Positions 37,066 to 45,283 of a stretch of 64,000 nt of DNA are shown here, in pieces. Every line of letters starts with the position of its first letter. Position 1 is the stretch's first letter. The stretch covers positions 868,001-932,000 of the forward strand of contig NZ_JBFEFI010000001.1 of the NCBI RefSeq assembly GCF_040717535.1, read 5' to 3'. Origin of the DNA: Thalassoglobus sp. JC818 (lineage in GTDB: Bacteria; Planctomycetota; Planctomycetia; Planctomycetales; Planctomycetaceae). Under the pieces are notes generated by a model. The model saw nothing but the letters and a program-made list of their open reading frames with translations, had not been told where the DNA came from and made no database searches. Both the position numbers and the translations under genes were made by a program.

Positions 37066-37507
37066 CGTCGTTTCAGGTCGTTCTTGAGCAAGTCACAATG
37101 TGGTGTTCACAACCTCGTCCAAGCGAAGAAAGCGAAATTCGCTTACGACAGTTCTGTCGCACGTCGAGGATGAAAGCCAAGTCTAGTTCACCACAAGAAC
37201 GGTTTGCAGTCGCCGGAAGAAGAAATGCACTGATTTGTGCTTGTCGCTGCGACTTGACTCAAGACCAGTCACTCAACCAACTGATGGCGAAGAATGCTGC
37301 GTGGGCCGTTCGCAAGGCCGAACAGATGGAATTCCAAAGCGGGAATCCTGATGAGCAAGCCCGAAGAAAAACGAGAAAGGGCTGTCATGGCCAGTTTTCT
37401 CGTGTCAGCGAGGTGCCTGTCAAACGGCTCCTCAATTTGTACCGGAACAGCGTATTGCTGATTCCGCATCAGTCAGCGGTTTCGATTTCGATTAACCAGT
37501 TCGATCG
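37066..37507. other. Gene-free interval upstream of gmd
   Basis: These 442 bp hold the gmd promoter on the minus strand. A plus-strand open frame across them (37098-37544) runs into the repeat, has no ribosome binding site and no family likeness. I call no gene. Confidence 0.5.
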
Positions 37508-37613
37508 CTTAGAGCAAGTTGCTCTTTCCTGTGCACTCGCTTGAACTGTTTCATAAGTTAAATGGCTGTGCTTGCTCGTGCGAGATCGTGCACACAAAAT
37601 CAGAAAATGCTCT
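37508..37613 (-). repeat. Interspersed 105-bp repeat, copy A
   Basis: Read on the minus strand, it opens AGAGCATTTTCTGATTTTGT and closes AGAGCAACTTGCTCTAAG. It is about 85-90% like the copies at 49706 and 59379, except for a few indels. It abuts and shares bases with the stop codon of the Tyr/Pro/Gln-rich gene, in the sense orientation of that gene. AGAGCA at one end pairs with TGCTCT at the other, and GTGCA-N4-CTCGC pairs with GCGAG-TGCAC inside, so the whole element can fold into a long imperfect hairpin. Confidence 0.92.
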
Positions 37614-38250
37614 AGTACTGTCGGTATCCGGAGTAGTTTCCGTTGTAGTAGCTGGGATACGCCTGATTGGTTGGCGTATAGCCGGTCAGAGCTGATCCCA
37701 TGTACTGAAACGGCATCATCAACGATTGGAACAGCGACGGACGCTGCTGCGTGTATCCAGGTTGAATCGCCGGGTTGGGCATATTCTGGCATGGAGCACA
37801 CTGGCCGGACTGACAAGGTGAGGTTGGGTACGTCGATGTTGGGTATCCGGAATTCGTCGGAGTTGTGTAAACAGGAGAGACTCCATCCTGTCTGAATCTC
37901 GGCGGAGGCGAATACTGGTTGGGTTGCGAGTACGGAGCCGGAGCAACGTGCTGTCGCGGTGGCTGATACTGAGTCTGGTATTGCTTAGGTCGCTGATCGA
38001 AATACTGAGGCGAAGTCGGACTCATATTCGAAGGCACGACGTATTGCGTCGGTTGAACGTACTGCTGTGTTGAGTAGTTGGGTGAAGAGTAATTGGGATA
38101 TCCGGAGATTGTTTGTTGGGTGCCTGAGTTGCCGTAGAAGGGGAGGACGCTTCCGTTATCGGACGTCTGGACGTGAGTATCGACCGCTTGCGCAGCTGCA
38201 GAGAAAAGGCACGCTGAAGAGAACAACATTGCTGGGAGAAAAAATTTCAT
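37612..38250 (-). CDS. Secreted Tyr/Pro/Gln/Ser-rich low-complexity protein
   Basis: This 212-residue protein has a signal peptide (MKFFLPAMLFSSACLFSAAAQA) and a body rich in Tyr, Pro, Gln, Ser and Asn. It contains short repeated units of the type YxQPxQY and SPPxR, and a single Cys group (CQSGQCAPC). There is no recognisable enzymatic domain. Such compositions occur in surface or cell-wall proteins of planctomycetes. AGGAG lies seven bases before the ATG. The stop codon touches repeat copy A. Confidence 0.78.
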   Translation of the reverse strand: MKFFLPAMLFSSACLFSAAAQAVDTHVQTSDNGSVLPFYGNSGTQQTISGYPNYSSPNYSTQQYVQPTQYVVPSNMSPTSPQYFDQRPKQYQTQYQPPRQHVAPAPYSQPNQYSPPPRFRQDGVSPVYTTPTNSGYPTSTYPTSPCQSGQCAPCQNMPNPAIQPGYTQQRPSLFQSLMMPFQYMGSALTGYTPTNQAYPSYYNGNYSGYRQY

Positions 38251-38725
38251 GGATCACTCCTGAGTTTTGAAGGACAGTGCGAGGAAGAATTCACTCGCTT
38301 CACTTGAGGATTAATCGCATTCGCCGTGCCAACTTTCGGGAGATGAATTTCGCCTCGAAAACGCCCTCCGGCTTCCCCTAAACTTCCCAACCGGACATCG
38401 GAATAAATCATTCTGAAGACAGGCGTATTCCAGCTGATCTCAATCCAAGCTTCTGATTGCGCATGTCTGATGACAAAAACGCAGTCTCCGTCTCAAACAC
38501 TCAAAATCTGAAGCAAAAGTGTCCGCGTGTACGCAAAATCTCGAATTGTATTTTCTGCCATCGTCACCAATGTGAGTTCGGAGTTTTGAGCCGCCCAATG
38601 CCTCACAGCGTCGAGCAACTTGCGATCACACCTCTTGGGAGACAAGATGCGTTCGCAGCCAGCAACACCAATTCAATAGTGAATCACCTCACTGTCTGAG
38701 ACGGGCGGAACAACTGAAAGAAAAC
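38251..38725. other. Gene-free interval between divergent genes
   Basis: These 475 bp separate the Tyr/Pro-rich gene from deoC. I see no gene. The open frame 38457-38699 on the plus strand is Cys- and Lys-rich but has no ribosome binding site or known relative, so I leave it out. Confidence 0.5.
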
Positions 38726-39460
38726 ATGTCGACCACAGAATTAAGCTACTCCGATCTTTCCAAGATGATTGATCACGCCATCCTCACCCCAACCCTGACC
38801 GAAACAGATATCGTCAACGGAATTCGGCTCGCCCTCGCTTACGACGTTGCCAGCGTCTGCATTCTTCCCTACGCGATGCCCCTGTGCACGAAGATGCTGA
38901 AAGGAAGCACAGTCCGGACATCGACCACGATCGGTTTTCCTCACGGAGCACAATCGACCGACGCAAAACGTTTCGAAGCAGAACGAGCCATCGCAGATGG
39001 TTGCCAGGAACTCGACATGGTCGTCAACATCAGTCGCGTCCGAAGCGGGCAGTGGGATGAAGTTCGCGAGGACATTCGTGCGGTCATCGACGTTGCGCAC
39101 AAAGCTGATCGTCAGGTGAAGGTCATCTTTGAGAACTGCTATCTCAACGATGAACAAAAAATCAGGCTGTGTGAAATCTGCAGTGACCTCAACGCCGACT
39201 GGGCCAAAACTTCCACCGGGTTCGGAACGAGAGGAGCGACCGTTGAAGATCTCAAACTAATGCGAACGCACTGTGCTCGGCATGTGCAGATCAAAGCCGC
39301 GGGAGGGATTCGAACATACGAGTCACTCCTGGAAATGCGGACAATCGGCGTCACAAGATGTGGAGCCAGCGCGACTCAGCAAATCCTCGACGAATGCCGC
39401 CGCCAACTCAATCTTCCAAACATCGACTTCGAAAAACTCAATAGTTCGACCGGCTACTAA
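38726..39460 (+). CDS. deoC: Deoxyribose-phosphate aldolase
   Basis: This 244-residue class I aldolase cleaves 2-deoxyribose 5-phosphate to glyceraldehyde 3-phosphate and acetaldehyde. The Schiff-base Lys161 lies in WAKTSTGFGTRGAT. The TIM barrel shows VASVCILP, TTIGFPHGAQ, ELDMVVNIS and VKVIFENCYL, and the C-terminal QIKAAGGIRT holds the second active-site Lys. It stands alone, without deoA, deoB or deoD nearby. Confidence 0.95.
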   Translation: MSTTELSYSDLSKMIDHAILTPTLTETDIVNGIRLALAYDVASVCILPYAMPLCTKMLKGSTVRTSTTIGFPHGAQSTDAKRFEAERAIADGCQELDMVVNISRVRSGQWDEVREDIRAVIDVAHKADRQVKVIFENCYLNDEQKIRLCEICSDLNADWAKTSTGFGTRGATVEDLKLMRTHCARHVQIKAAGGIRTYESLLEMRTIGVTRCGASATQQILDECRRQLNLPNIDFEKLNSSTGY

Positions 39461-39800
39461 ACCTCTCTGAATTGAATCAGGTGCGTCCAGCGATGAATTC
39501 TCATCGCTTATGGAATTTCCATTCGAAGTTTGTCCACGACACAATTACCGCGGTTTTTCCGATTTGCTTTCAGGTGCAACAGAATTCCCTGCCAATAGCA
39601 CTACCGAACGAAGATACTGTTTGACAGTCCATACGGGTCCACTTATACATTAAACGCGTCGGATTCTGAGTAAGTGTAGTCAACAATTGAAGAGCGGCCG
39701 GACTGGCGGAATGACTTTGTAGTCAAGCATTCCACAGACCGAGGGCGATCAGCTTGAAGAGAACTCGGATCCCTCCTCGCAACTGTCACACTCAGGGTCG
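39461..39800. other. Gene-free interval with one short hairpin
   Basis: In these 340 bp the only clear structure is an 8-bp stem with ATTC loop (AGCGATGA at 39489-39496 with TCATCGCT at 39501-39508), about 28 bp past the deoC stop. It may end that transcript, though the following bases are not T-rich. No gene is visible. Confidence 0.6.
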
Positions 39801-41297
39801 GTGAACAGCCTCATGCATACTCCGCAGCGAATACTGGTTGTGGACCTTTGCCAGTCCTCTCGCATTCCAAACATTGCTGTCGGCTATCTCGTGGCTGGCC
39901 TTCGAGAAAATGGATTTGATGTCTCCGTCTTCTCGCCACTTTCCGTCGGAGCACGCGGATTCTCACGAGAAACAATCGATACGCCACTCAGTCACCTCAA
40001 ACGCCGGATTCATTTCTCTTCGCACCCGGCCATGTTGCGCGTTCATGACACGCTGCATTCGATGTGGAAGTACTACAATCGAGGCCGACCGCTGCCTCAA
40101 GTGCTTCAAAGTTTTCGTGAGACACTTCGTGACCAATCGCCTGATTTGGTCATGATCTCAGCGTATCTGGATCACTATCCGACGGTTCGACTCATGGCCG
40201 AAGAAACTCGGGCTGCCAATGTTCCACTGCTTCTCGGTGGACCGGCTTTCAACTCTCTCGAGACGATCAAAGCTTGGCGCGACCTGCCCGGACTGACAGC
40301 AATCGTTGGACAGGAAATTGAGTTCTCGATTGCTGACATCGCTCGAAGTGCAATCGAGGGAACAGGGCTTGATCAACATCCCGGTGTTCATTCGCCGAAT
40401 GGAACTTCTGGACCGCCCGCTTTTCCCATTCCCGACCTTTCGAAGTTGCCTGTCCCAGACTATCAGGACTTCCCATGGGAAAAATATGAACATCGAATTC
40501 TTCCAGTCATGACCGGAAGAGGTTGCCAATGGGGGAAGTGCGTCTTCTGTTCGGATGTAAAATCGGTCAACGGAATCGGTCGGTTTCGCTCTCGTGGTTT
40601 GGAAGGCGTTCTCCACGAACTACGAACGCTCGGTGAACGGCATGAAGCAAACTCAACATTCTTTGTCGACATTAAACTCAACTCAGACCTCGACATGTGG
40701 AGAGGGCTGATTAATGAGTACCAAAACTGCTTACCAGGAGGGGAGTGGGTCGGAGTCGTGCACGTCGATCGACGCACTGACAATGGACTTTCGCTATCAG
40801 ACTTGAGCGCAGCGCGAGAAGCCGGCATGGTCCGTATCAGTTGTGGCCTAGAGTCTGGAAGTCAACGCCTGAACGACCGAATGGCGAAAGGGACAACAGT
40901 TCAACACCTGGGCGAGTTCTTTCAAGATGCTCGCAAAGCTGGGATATCGACGCGAGCAACGATGATGCTTGGATTTCCTGGAGAGCAGGCTGAGGATATT
41001 CACTCAACGTTGGATTTTCTCGACACATATGGATCAGACGTCGATCGAATCAATCTCAGCCGTTTTGCGCTTTTCCCGGGCACGGAACTGGCACAGCAGC
41101 TCGAACGCAAGCCGGAGATGCATACCGGTCTCACTTTACTCACATGGGATCATCGAAACGCTCAAGTTCGCTATCGCTATGAACCTTCGATGACTCGCGA
41201 ATACCGCAAGGCAAAATCACAATTGTTGAAGGCGGTTCATGAAGTCAACTCTCGACCGCTTCCGACAGAAGCAGAGATCTTCAACGGAGTGATGTAG
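39801..41297 (+). CDS. B12-binding-type radical SAM protein
   Basis: This 498-residue protein has an N-terminal Rossmann-like region of the cobalamin-binding type (RILVVDLCQSSRIPNIAVGYLVAGLRENGFDV, VPLLLGGPAF). No DxHxxG motif is visible. A radical SAM domain follows, whose cluster motif is CQWGKCVFC (Cys242, 247, 250), a CX4CX2C variant rather than CX3CX2C. Next come SCGLESGSQRLNDRMAKG and MMLGFPGE, as in radical SAM/B12 methyl- or thio-transfer families. The substrate is unknown. The start is either the GTG at 39801 or an ATG four codons on. Confidence 0.85.
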   Translation: MNSLMHTPQRILVVDLCQSSRIPNIAVGYLVAGLRENGFDVSVFSPLSVGARGFSRETIDTPLSHLKRRIHFSSHPAMLRVHDTLHSMWKYYNRGRPLPQVLQSFRETLRDQSPDLVMISAYLDHYPTVRLMAEETRAANVPLLLGGPAFNSLETIKAWRDLPGLTAIVGQEIEFSIADIARSAIEGTGLDQHPGVHSPNGTSGPPAFPIPDLSKLPVPDYQDFPWEKYEHRILPVMTGRGCQWGKCVFCSDVKSVNGIGRFRSRGLEGVLHELRTLGERHEANSTFFVDIKLNSDLDMWRGLINEYQNCLPGGEWVGVVHVDRRTDNGLSLSDLSAAREAGMVRISCGLESGSQRLNDRMAKGTTVQHLGEFFQDARKAGISTRATMMLGFPGEQAEDIHSTLDFLDTYGSDVDRINLSRFALFPGTELAQQLERKPEMHTGLTLLTWDHRNAQVRYRYEPSMTREYRKAKSQLLKAVHEVNSRPLPTEAEIFNGVM

Positions 41298-41545
41298 TCG
41301 ATCAAAGTGTGCAGTTGGCATCCCGACTTCTCTTCTTGCTCTCGTCACAAGAGAGCCACGACGCGATGATCCAACGAAGTCTCTGAAGCTCCAGACACCA
41401 TTTCGAAAATCGCATCATTGCTGATCGCAGGATTGTCGTTCGCAATCCTTGCAATGTTGCCTCAGAGATATAAACTTCTCTTCTGCAGCGACAATTTCGT
41501 TTCATTCTTTGTATTCGGCACGCTGCTCAAAAGAAGGCCTAGAAA

Positions 41546-42088
41546 ATGGACTCCGAAGGCAACACTGGTCCGATCGTCGATCAAAGCAGTTTGTCGAGTG
41601 AGAATAAAACCAAGCCTTCGGAATCATCTCGATCACAATGGGGCCGGGTCTTCTCCGTCATTCTCGCCGCAATGATCGGACTTCTCTTCGGGCTGGGAAC
41701 ATTCACCTTCGGATACGGAAAAGGTGCCAGCTACCTGAGCAACGACCCAGCTTCATGTGCCAACTGCCACATTATGCAGTCACATTTCGACAGCTGGCAA
41801 AAGTCGAGTCATCGCCATCTCGCTGTCTGCAATGACTGCCATCTCCCGCACAATTTTGTGGGAAAGTATGTGACCAAAGCTGACAACGGTTTCTTCCACT
41901 CGATCGCTTTCACGTTGGACAACTTTCACGAGCCAATTCAGATCAAGCCGCGAAATCGACGCGTTACACAGCATGCGTGTATGCACTGCCATCAGGATTT
42001 CGTGCATCAATTCCTGGTCAATGACGCTCAGCGGGAGGGACTTTCCTGTGTTCATTGCCATAGCGATGTGGGACATGCACACAAGTAG
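41546..42088 (+). CDS. nrfH: Cytochrome c nitrite reductase small subunit NrfH
   Basis: This 180-residue protein has one N-terminal membrane helix (VILAAMIGLLFGLGTFTFGY) and four CxxCH haem c sites at residues 71, 95, 145 and 168. This is the NrfH/NapC-type quinol dehydrogenase layout. It takes electrons from menaquinol and passes them to NrfA. The first ATG is preceded by AGAAA, a weak site. The nrfA gene follows after 111 bp, in the usual order. The gap of about 250 bp upstream shows no gene and should hold the promoter. Confidence 0.93.
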   Translation: MDSEGNTGPIVDQSSLSSENKTKPSESSRSQWGRVFSVILAAMIGLLFGLGTFTFGYGKGASYLSNDPASCANCHIMQSHFDSWQKSSHRHLAVCNDCHLPHNFVGKYVTKADNGFFHSIAFTLDNFHEPIQIKPRNRRVTQHACMHCHQDFVHQFLVNDAQREGLSCVHCHSDVGHAHK

Positions 42089-42199
42089 TATTAAGACTCA
42101 ATCTCAATAGAACACATTTCGGTTTACACACTTTAACACTTCGCGATTCTAGATTTTTATCAACGTAATTCCTTTCGACACTCCAAAGCTGAGATCCAC

Positions 42200-43924
42200 A
42201 TGGTCATTCATCCAACTCGCGAATCGGTCAATGCACGCGTCACTTGGAGTTCCACCATGCACCCACGAGCAGGACTCAGCAAAGTCGGCATGCTTGTCGG
42301 TCTCATTCTTTTAGTGGCTTTGACGACCTTCGCTGTGACCGGTGTGCTGGTGACAATCTTCGAACGCCAGCAGGAAGCGCGCACGCCGTTTGTTCGTCTT
42401 GTCGAAGTTGACGAACTCACAACTGATCCCGCGCCATGGGGAGTCAACTGGCCGAATCAATACGACACCTATCTGCAATCGGTTGATACCGAAGAGTCCG
42501 AATACGGCGGCTCGAGTGCGATGACGACCAGCAAGCTGGAAACCTACCCCTGGTTGAAACGGCTATACGCTGGATACGCATTCAGCCTCGATTACAGAGA
42601 AGCCCGTGGGCACGCTTACATGCTGTATGATCAGGAAGTCACCAAGCGAGTGACTGAACGGCCGCAGGGTGGGGCGTGTTTGCACTGTCATGCTTCGATT
42701 ATTCCCACATACCGCCGTCTCGGAATGGAAGCTCTCGGGGAAGAAGTAAACGAAGAGACGCTGGCTGAGGACTTCAACTGGGATGCTGTCGTCGAAGGCT
42801 TCGTTCTTGTCAGTAAAATGGATTATCCCTCCGCTCACAAAGAAGTCCTTATGACTCCCGATGGTTCAACCGGTGAGCAGAAATCTCCATTCCCGGGAGG
42901 AACATCTGAAGTCAAAACGAGCAATGATCAACCGTCAACGGATTCAGAAGAGGCAGAAGATCCTCATCTCGGGCAAGCCCATCCTGTGAGTTGCATCGAC
43001 TGCCACGATCCACAGTCAATGCAAATTCGCGTCACACGTCCTGGATTTGTGATGGGAATTCAAGCTTTGGCTGAGAGCGACGAGCCTGTTCATCATCTCC
43101 CCAGCATCACTCGCTGGCGAGAAGGATCGCGAGCGGAGAAATACGATCCGAACGAACTCGCAAGCCGGCAGGAAATGCGATCATTCGTTTGTGGGCAGTG
43201 TCATGTCGAATATTACTGTGCCACAAAAGAAACTCTGTTCTTCCCTTGGGAAAATGGACTCAAAGCAGAGCAGATCGAACAAACTTTCGACGAACATCTC
43301 TTCCCGGACGGAACCGAGTTTTTCGATTACAAGCATGGAGAAACTGGAGCGAAGATCTACAAAGCCCAGCATCCAGAATTCGAACTCTGGAGTCAGGGAA
43401 TTCATGCTCGAAGCGGTGTCAGCTGCTCAGACTGCCACATGCCTTACGAGCGAAAAGGGGCCATGAAAGTCAGCAGCCACTTGGTGCAGAGCCCGATGCT
43501 CAACATCAACAACTCCTGTCAGGTCTGCCACAATGTTCCTGAAGAAGAACTGAAAGCACGTGTCGAAACCATTCAGGACCGAACCAAATCGTTGATGCTT
43601 CGCGCAGCGGATGCAATGACAGCCATGCTCGACGCGATTCGCGATGCCGAGGCAGCTGGCGCGACTGAGGAGCAGCTTAAACCAATTCTTGATCTGCAGA
43701 GAAAGGGAATGTGGCGTCTGGATTTCATCAGCAGTGAGAACTCCAAAGGATTTCACGCCGATCAGGAAGCAGCAAGACTGCTCGGTGAGTCAATCGATTA
43801 CTGCCGTCAGGCTGAAGTGATGGCTCTGAAACTGCGTGCCTCAGAAGCTCCCGAATCAACCAGAGAAGTGACACCCATCGAAGGAGTAACACCAGCCAAA
43901 GAGGCACCAGTCGGGGCAGAGTAA
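42200..43924 (+). CDS. nrfA: Cytochrome c nitrite reductase catalytic subunit NrfA (c552)
   Basis: This 574-residue pentahaem protein reduces nitrite to ammonium with six electrons. Five CxxCH sites are seen at residues 160, 265, 331, 409 and 440, in the known NrfA order, with CGQCHVEYYC (haem 3 and calcium-site Tyr) and HPEFELWSQGIHARSGVSCSDCHMP (active-site His region). Haem 1 is CLHCH instead of the classical CxxCK, so its lysine ligand is replaced by histidine. A low-complexity acidic insert lies between haems 1 and 2 (about residues 220-260). An N-terminal hydrophobic helix (VGMLVGLILLVALTTFAVTG) anchors it. The start may be an ATG at 42257. Confidence 0.92.
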   Translation: MVIHPTRESVNARVTWSSTMHPRAGLSKVGMLVGLILLVALTTFAVTGVLVTIFERQQEARTPFVRLVEVDELTTDPAPWGVNWPNQYDTYLQSVDTEESEYGGSSAMTTSKLETYPWLKRLYAGYAFSLDYREARGHAYMLYDQEVTKRVTERPQGGACLHCHASIIPTYRRLGMEALGEEVNEETLAEDFNWDAVVEGFVLVSKMDYPSAHKEVLMTPDGSTGEQKSPFPGGTSEVKTSNDQPSTDSEEAEDPHLGQAHPVSCIDCHDPQSMQIRVTRPGFVMGIQALAESDEPVHHLPSITRWREGSRAEKYDPNELASRQEMRSFVCGQCHVEYYCATKETLFFPWENGLKAEQIEQTFDEHLFPDGTEFFDYKHGETGAKIYKAQHPEFELWSQGIHARSGVSCSDCHMPYERKGAMKVSSHLVQSPMLNINNSCQVCHNVPEEELKARVETIQDRTKSLMLRAADAMTAMLDAIRDAEAAGATEEQLKPILDLQRKGMWRLDFISSENSKGFHADQEAARLLGESIDYCRQAEVMALKLRASEAPESTREVTPIEGVTPAKEAPVGAE

Positions 43925-44141
43925 GATCTTCTCGAGTGTCTCGTGATACCTTCAGACCACAATAACGATTGAGGATCAGCCTTCGCGCCGTTGTTCACTT
44001 TATGAAGTCGTGGAACGCTGCAGGCAGTCGAGCGAGTACCATGTTCGACGTAGATATCTCACTTGAGACGCATTAACCTTCAAGACTCATTTCTCGCAAT
44101 TCACTGGTCCGTCAAACTCCCGTTCACAAACAGGCAATGCT

Positions 44142-44612
44142 ATGAGCGTCAATCACGTTCCCGACGGTTACCACGCAGTTCAGGCATATCTCATTGTTCA
44201 AAATGCTGATGAAGCAATCGAGTGGTACAAAAAGGTGTTCGGAGCTGTGGAGCGGATGCGTCTCACCGGCCCTGGAGGATCAGTTGGACATGCCGAACTT
44301 GAAATCGGTGACTCGATCATAATGTTGGCGAGTGAATTCCCGGATATGGATGTGTATGGTCCGGAGCACTTCAACGGGTCCCCAATCAGCATGGCAATTT
44401 ACTTCGAGGACGTGGACACCGTCTATCAACGTGCAGTCGACGCCGGAGCGACTGCGAAGCGACCAGTTCAGGACCAATTCTATGGTGATCGCAGCGGAAT
44501 GATTGTCGATCCGTTTGGACACAGTTGGTCGCTGGCCACTCACATTGAAGATGTGACTCCCGAGGAAGTCCAAAAACGATTTGATCAAATGATGAGTGGC
44601 GGAAACGGCTAA
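44142..44612 (+). CDS. VOC family protein (PhnB-like)
   Basis: This 156-residue protein of the vicinal-oxygen-chelate superfamily has paired beta-alpha-beta-beta-beta units: YLIVQNADEAIEWYKKVFGAVE, GHAELEIGDSIIMLASE, SMAIYFEDVDTVYQRAVDAGA and RSGMIVDPFGHSWSLATH. The PFGHSW end with a metal-type His is typical of PhnB-like members. The specific reaction is unknown. It stands alone between nrfA and the convergent LOG-family gene. Confidence 0.88.
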   Translation: MSVNHVPDGYHAVQAYLIVQNADEAIEWYKKVFGAVERMRLTGPGGSVGHAELEIGDSIIMLASEFPDMDVYGPEHFNGSPISMAIYFEDVDTVYQRAVDAGATAKRPVQDQFYGDRSGMIVDPFGHSWSLATHIEDVTPEEVQKRFDQMMSGGNG

Positions 44613-44641
44613 TCGCAGTCACTGATAGTTCAGGGAGACGA

Positions 44642-45232
44642 TCACGTTTTCTCCCAAAGCGATTCATCATCGCTGGGAACACTGGTCGCATTCTCGAGCA
44701 GCGTGAAGAACTCATCGATCGATTCCACGACGGCCACCAACTTGCGATGGTTGTCGGACATAAATCCTTCACTGATTCCGTGATCGATCATTTGAATCAG
44801 GTGATCATAGTAGCCGTTCACGTTGAGCAGCGCGACAGGCTTTCGATGAAATCCAAGCTGCGCCCACGTCAGGATTTCGCAGAGTTCTTCGAAGGTTCCC
44901 AGACCGCCGGGCAATGCGATAAAGGCATCCGCTTCCTCAGCCATCATGGCTTTTCGTGTGTGCATTGAGTCGACAATTCTCATGTCTTGGACTCCCGGAT
45001 GCGCTAATTCTTTCTGCTGCAGCGATTCCGGGATGACTCCGATGACCGATCCTCCGTGCTCCAAGGTAGCATTCGCGACGACTCCCATCAGCCCGATGTG
45101 TCCACCGCCGAAGACGAGCGTTCGCCCGGACTTTGCCAACCGTTTCCCCAACTCAGCAGCTGTCGATGAGTACAGCGGATTGCGTCCGGTTCTAGAGCCA
45201 CAGAAGACGCACACGCTTTTAATTTCTGCCAT
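44642..45232 (-). CDS. LOG family protein (TIGR00730 Rossmann fold)
   Basis: This 196-residue protein shows the LOG signature PGGLGTFEELCEILTWAQL, SVCVFCGSRTGRN, LVFGGGHIGLMGVVA and the charged HTRKAMM helix. Some members hydrolyse cytokinin riboside 5'-monophosphate or other nucleotide monophosphates; in bacteria the real substrate is usually unproven. The ATG giving MAEIKSV is chosen; the 14 residues before it have no family likeness. It is 50 bp downstream of the NuoN-like gene on the same strand and may share a transcript. Confidence 0.9.
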   Translation of the reverse strand: MAEIKSVCVFCGSRTGRNPLYSSTAAELGKRLAKSGRTLVFGGGHIGLMGVVANATLEHGGSVIGVIPESLQQKELAHPGVQDMRIVDSMHTRKAMMAEEADAFIALPGGLGTFEELCEILTWAQLGFHRKPVALLNVNGYYDHLIQMIDHGISEGFMSDNHRKLVAVVESIDEFFTLLENATSVPSDDESLWEKT

Positions 45233-45283
45233 CAAATCTCTTTCCGTCGTTTCTTCTTTCGTGAAGACTTTCAATGGGTTGCG

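Noticed and set aside
37098-37544. 148-codon plus-strand frame upstream of gmd
   Set aside because: It crosses into repeat copy A, lacks a start site and resembles nothing known.
38457-38699. 80-codon frame upstream of deoC
   Set aside because: No ribosome binding site, no relative, and it lies where the deoC promoter is expected.
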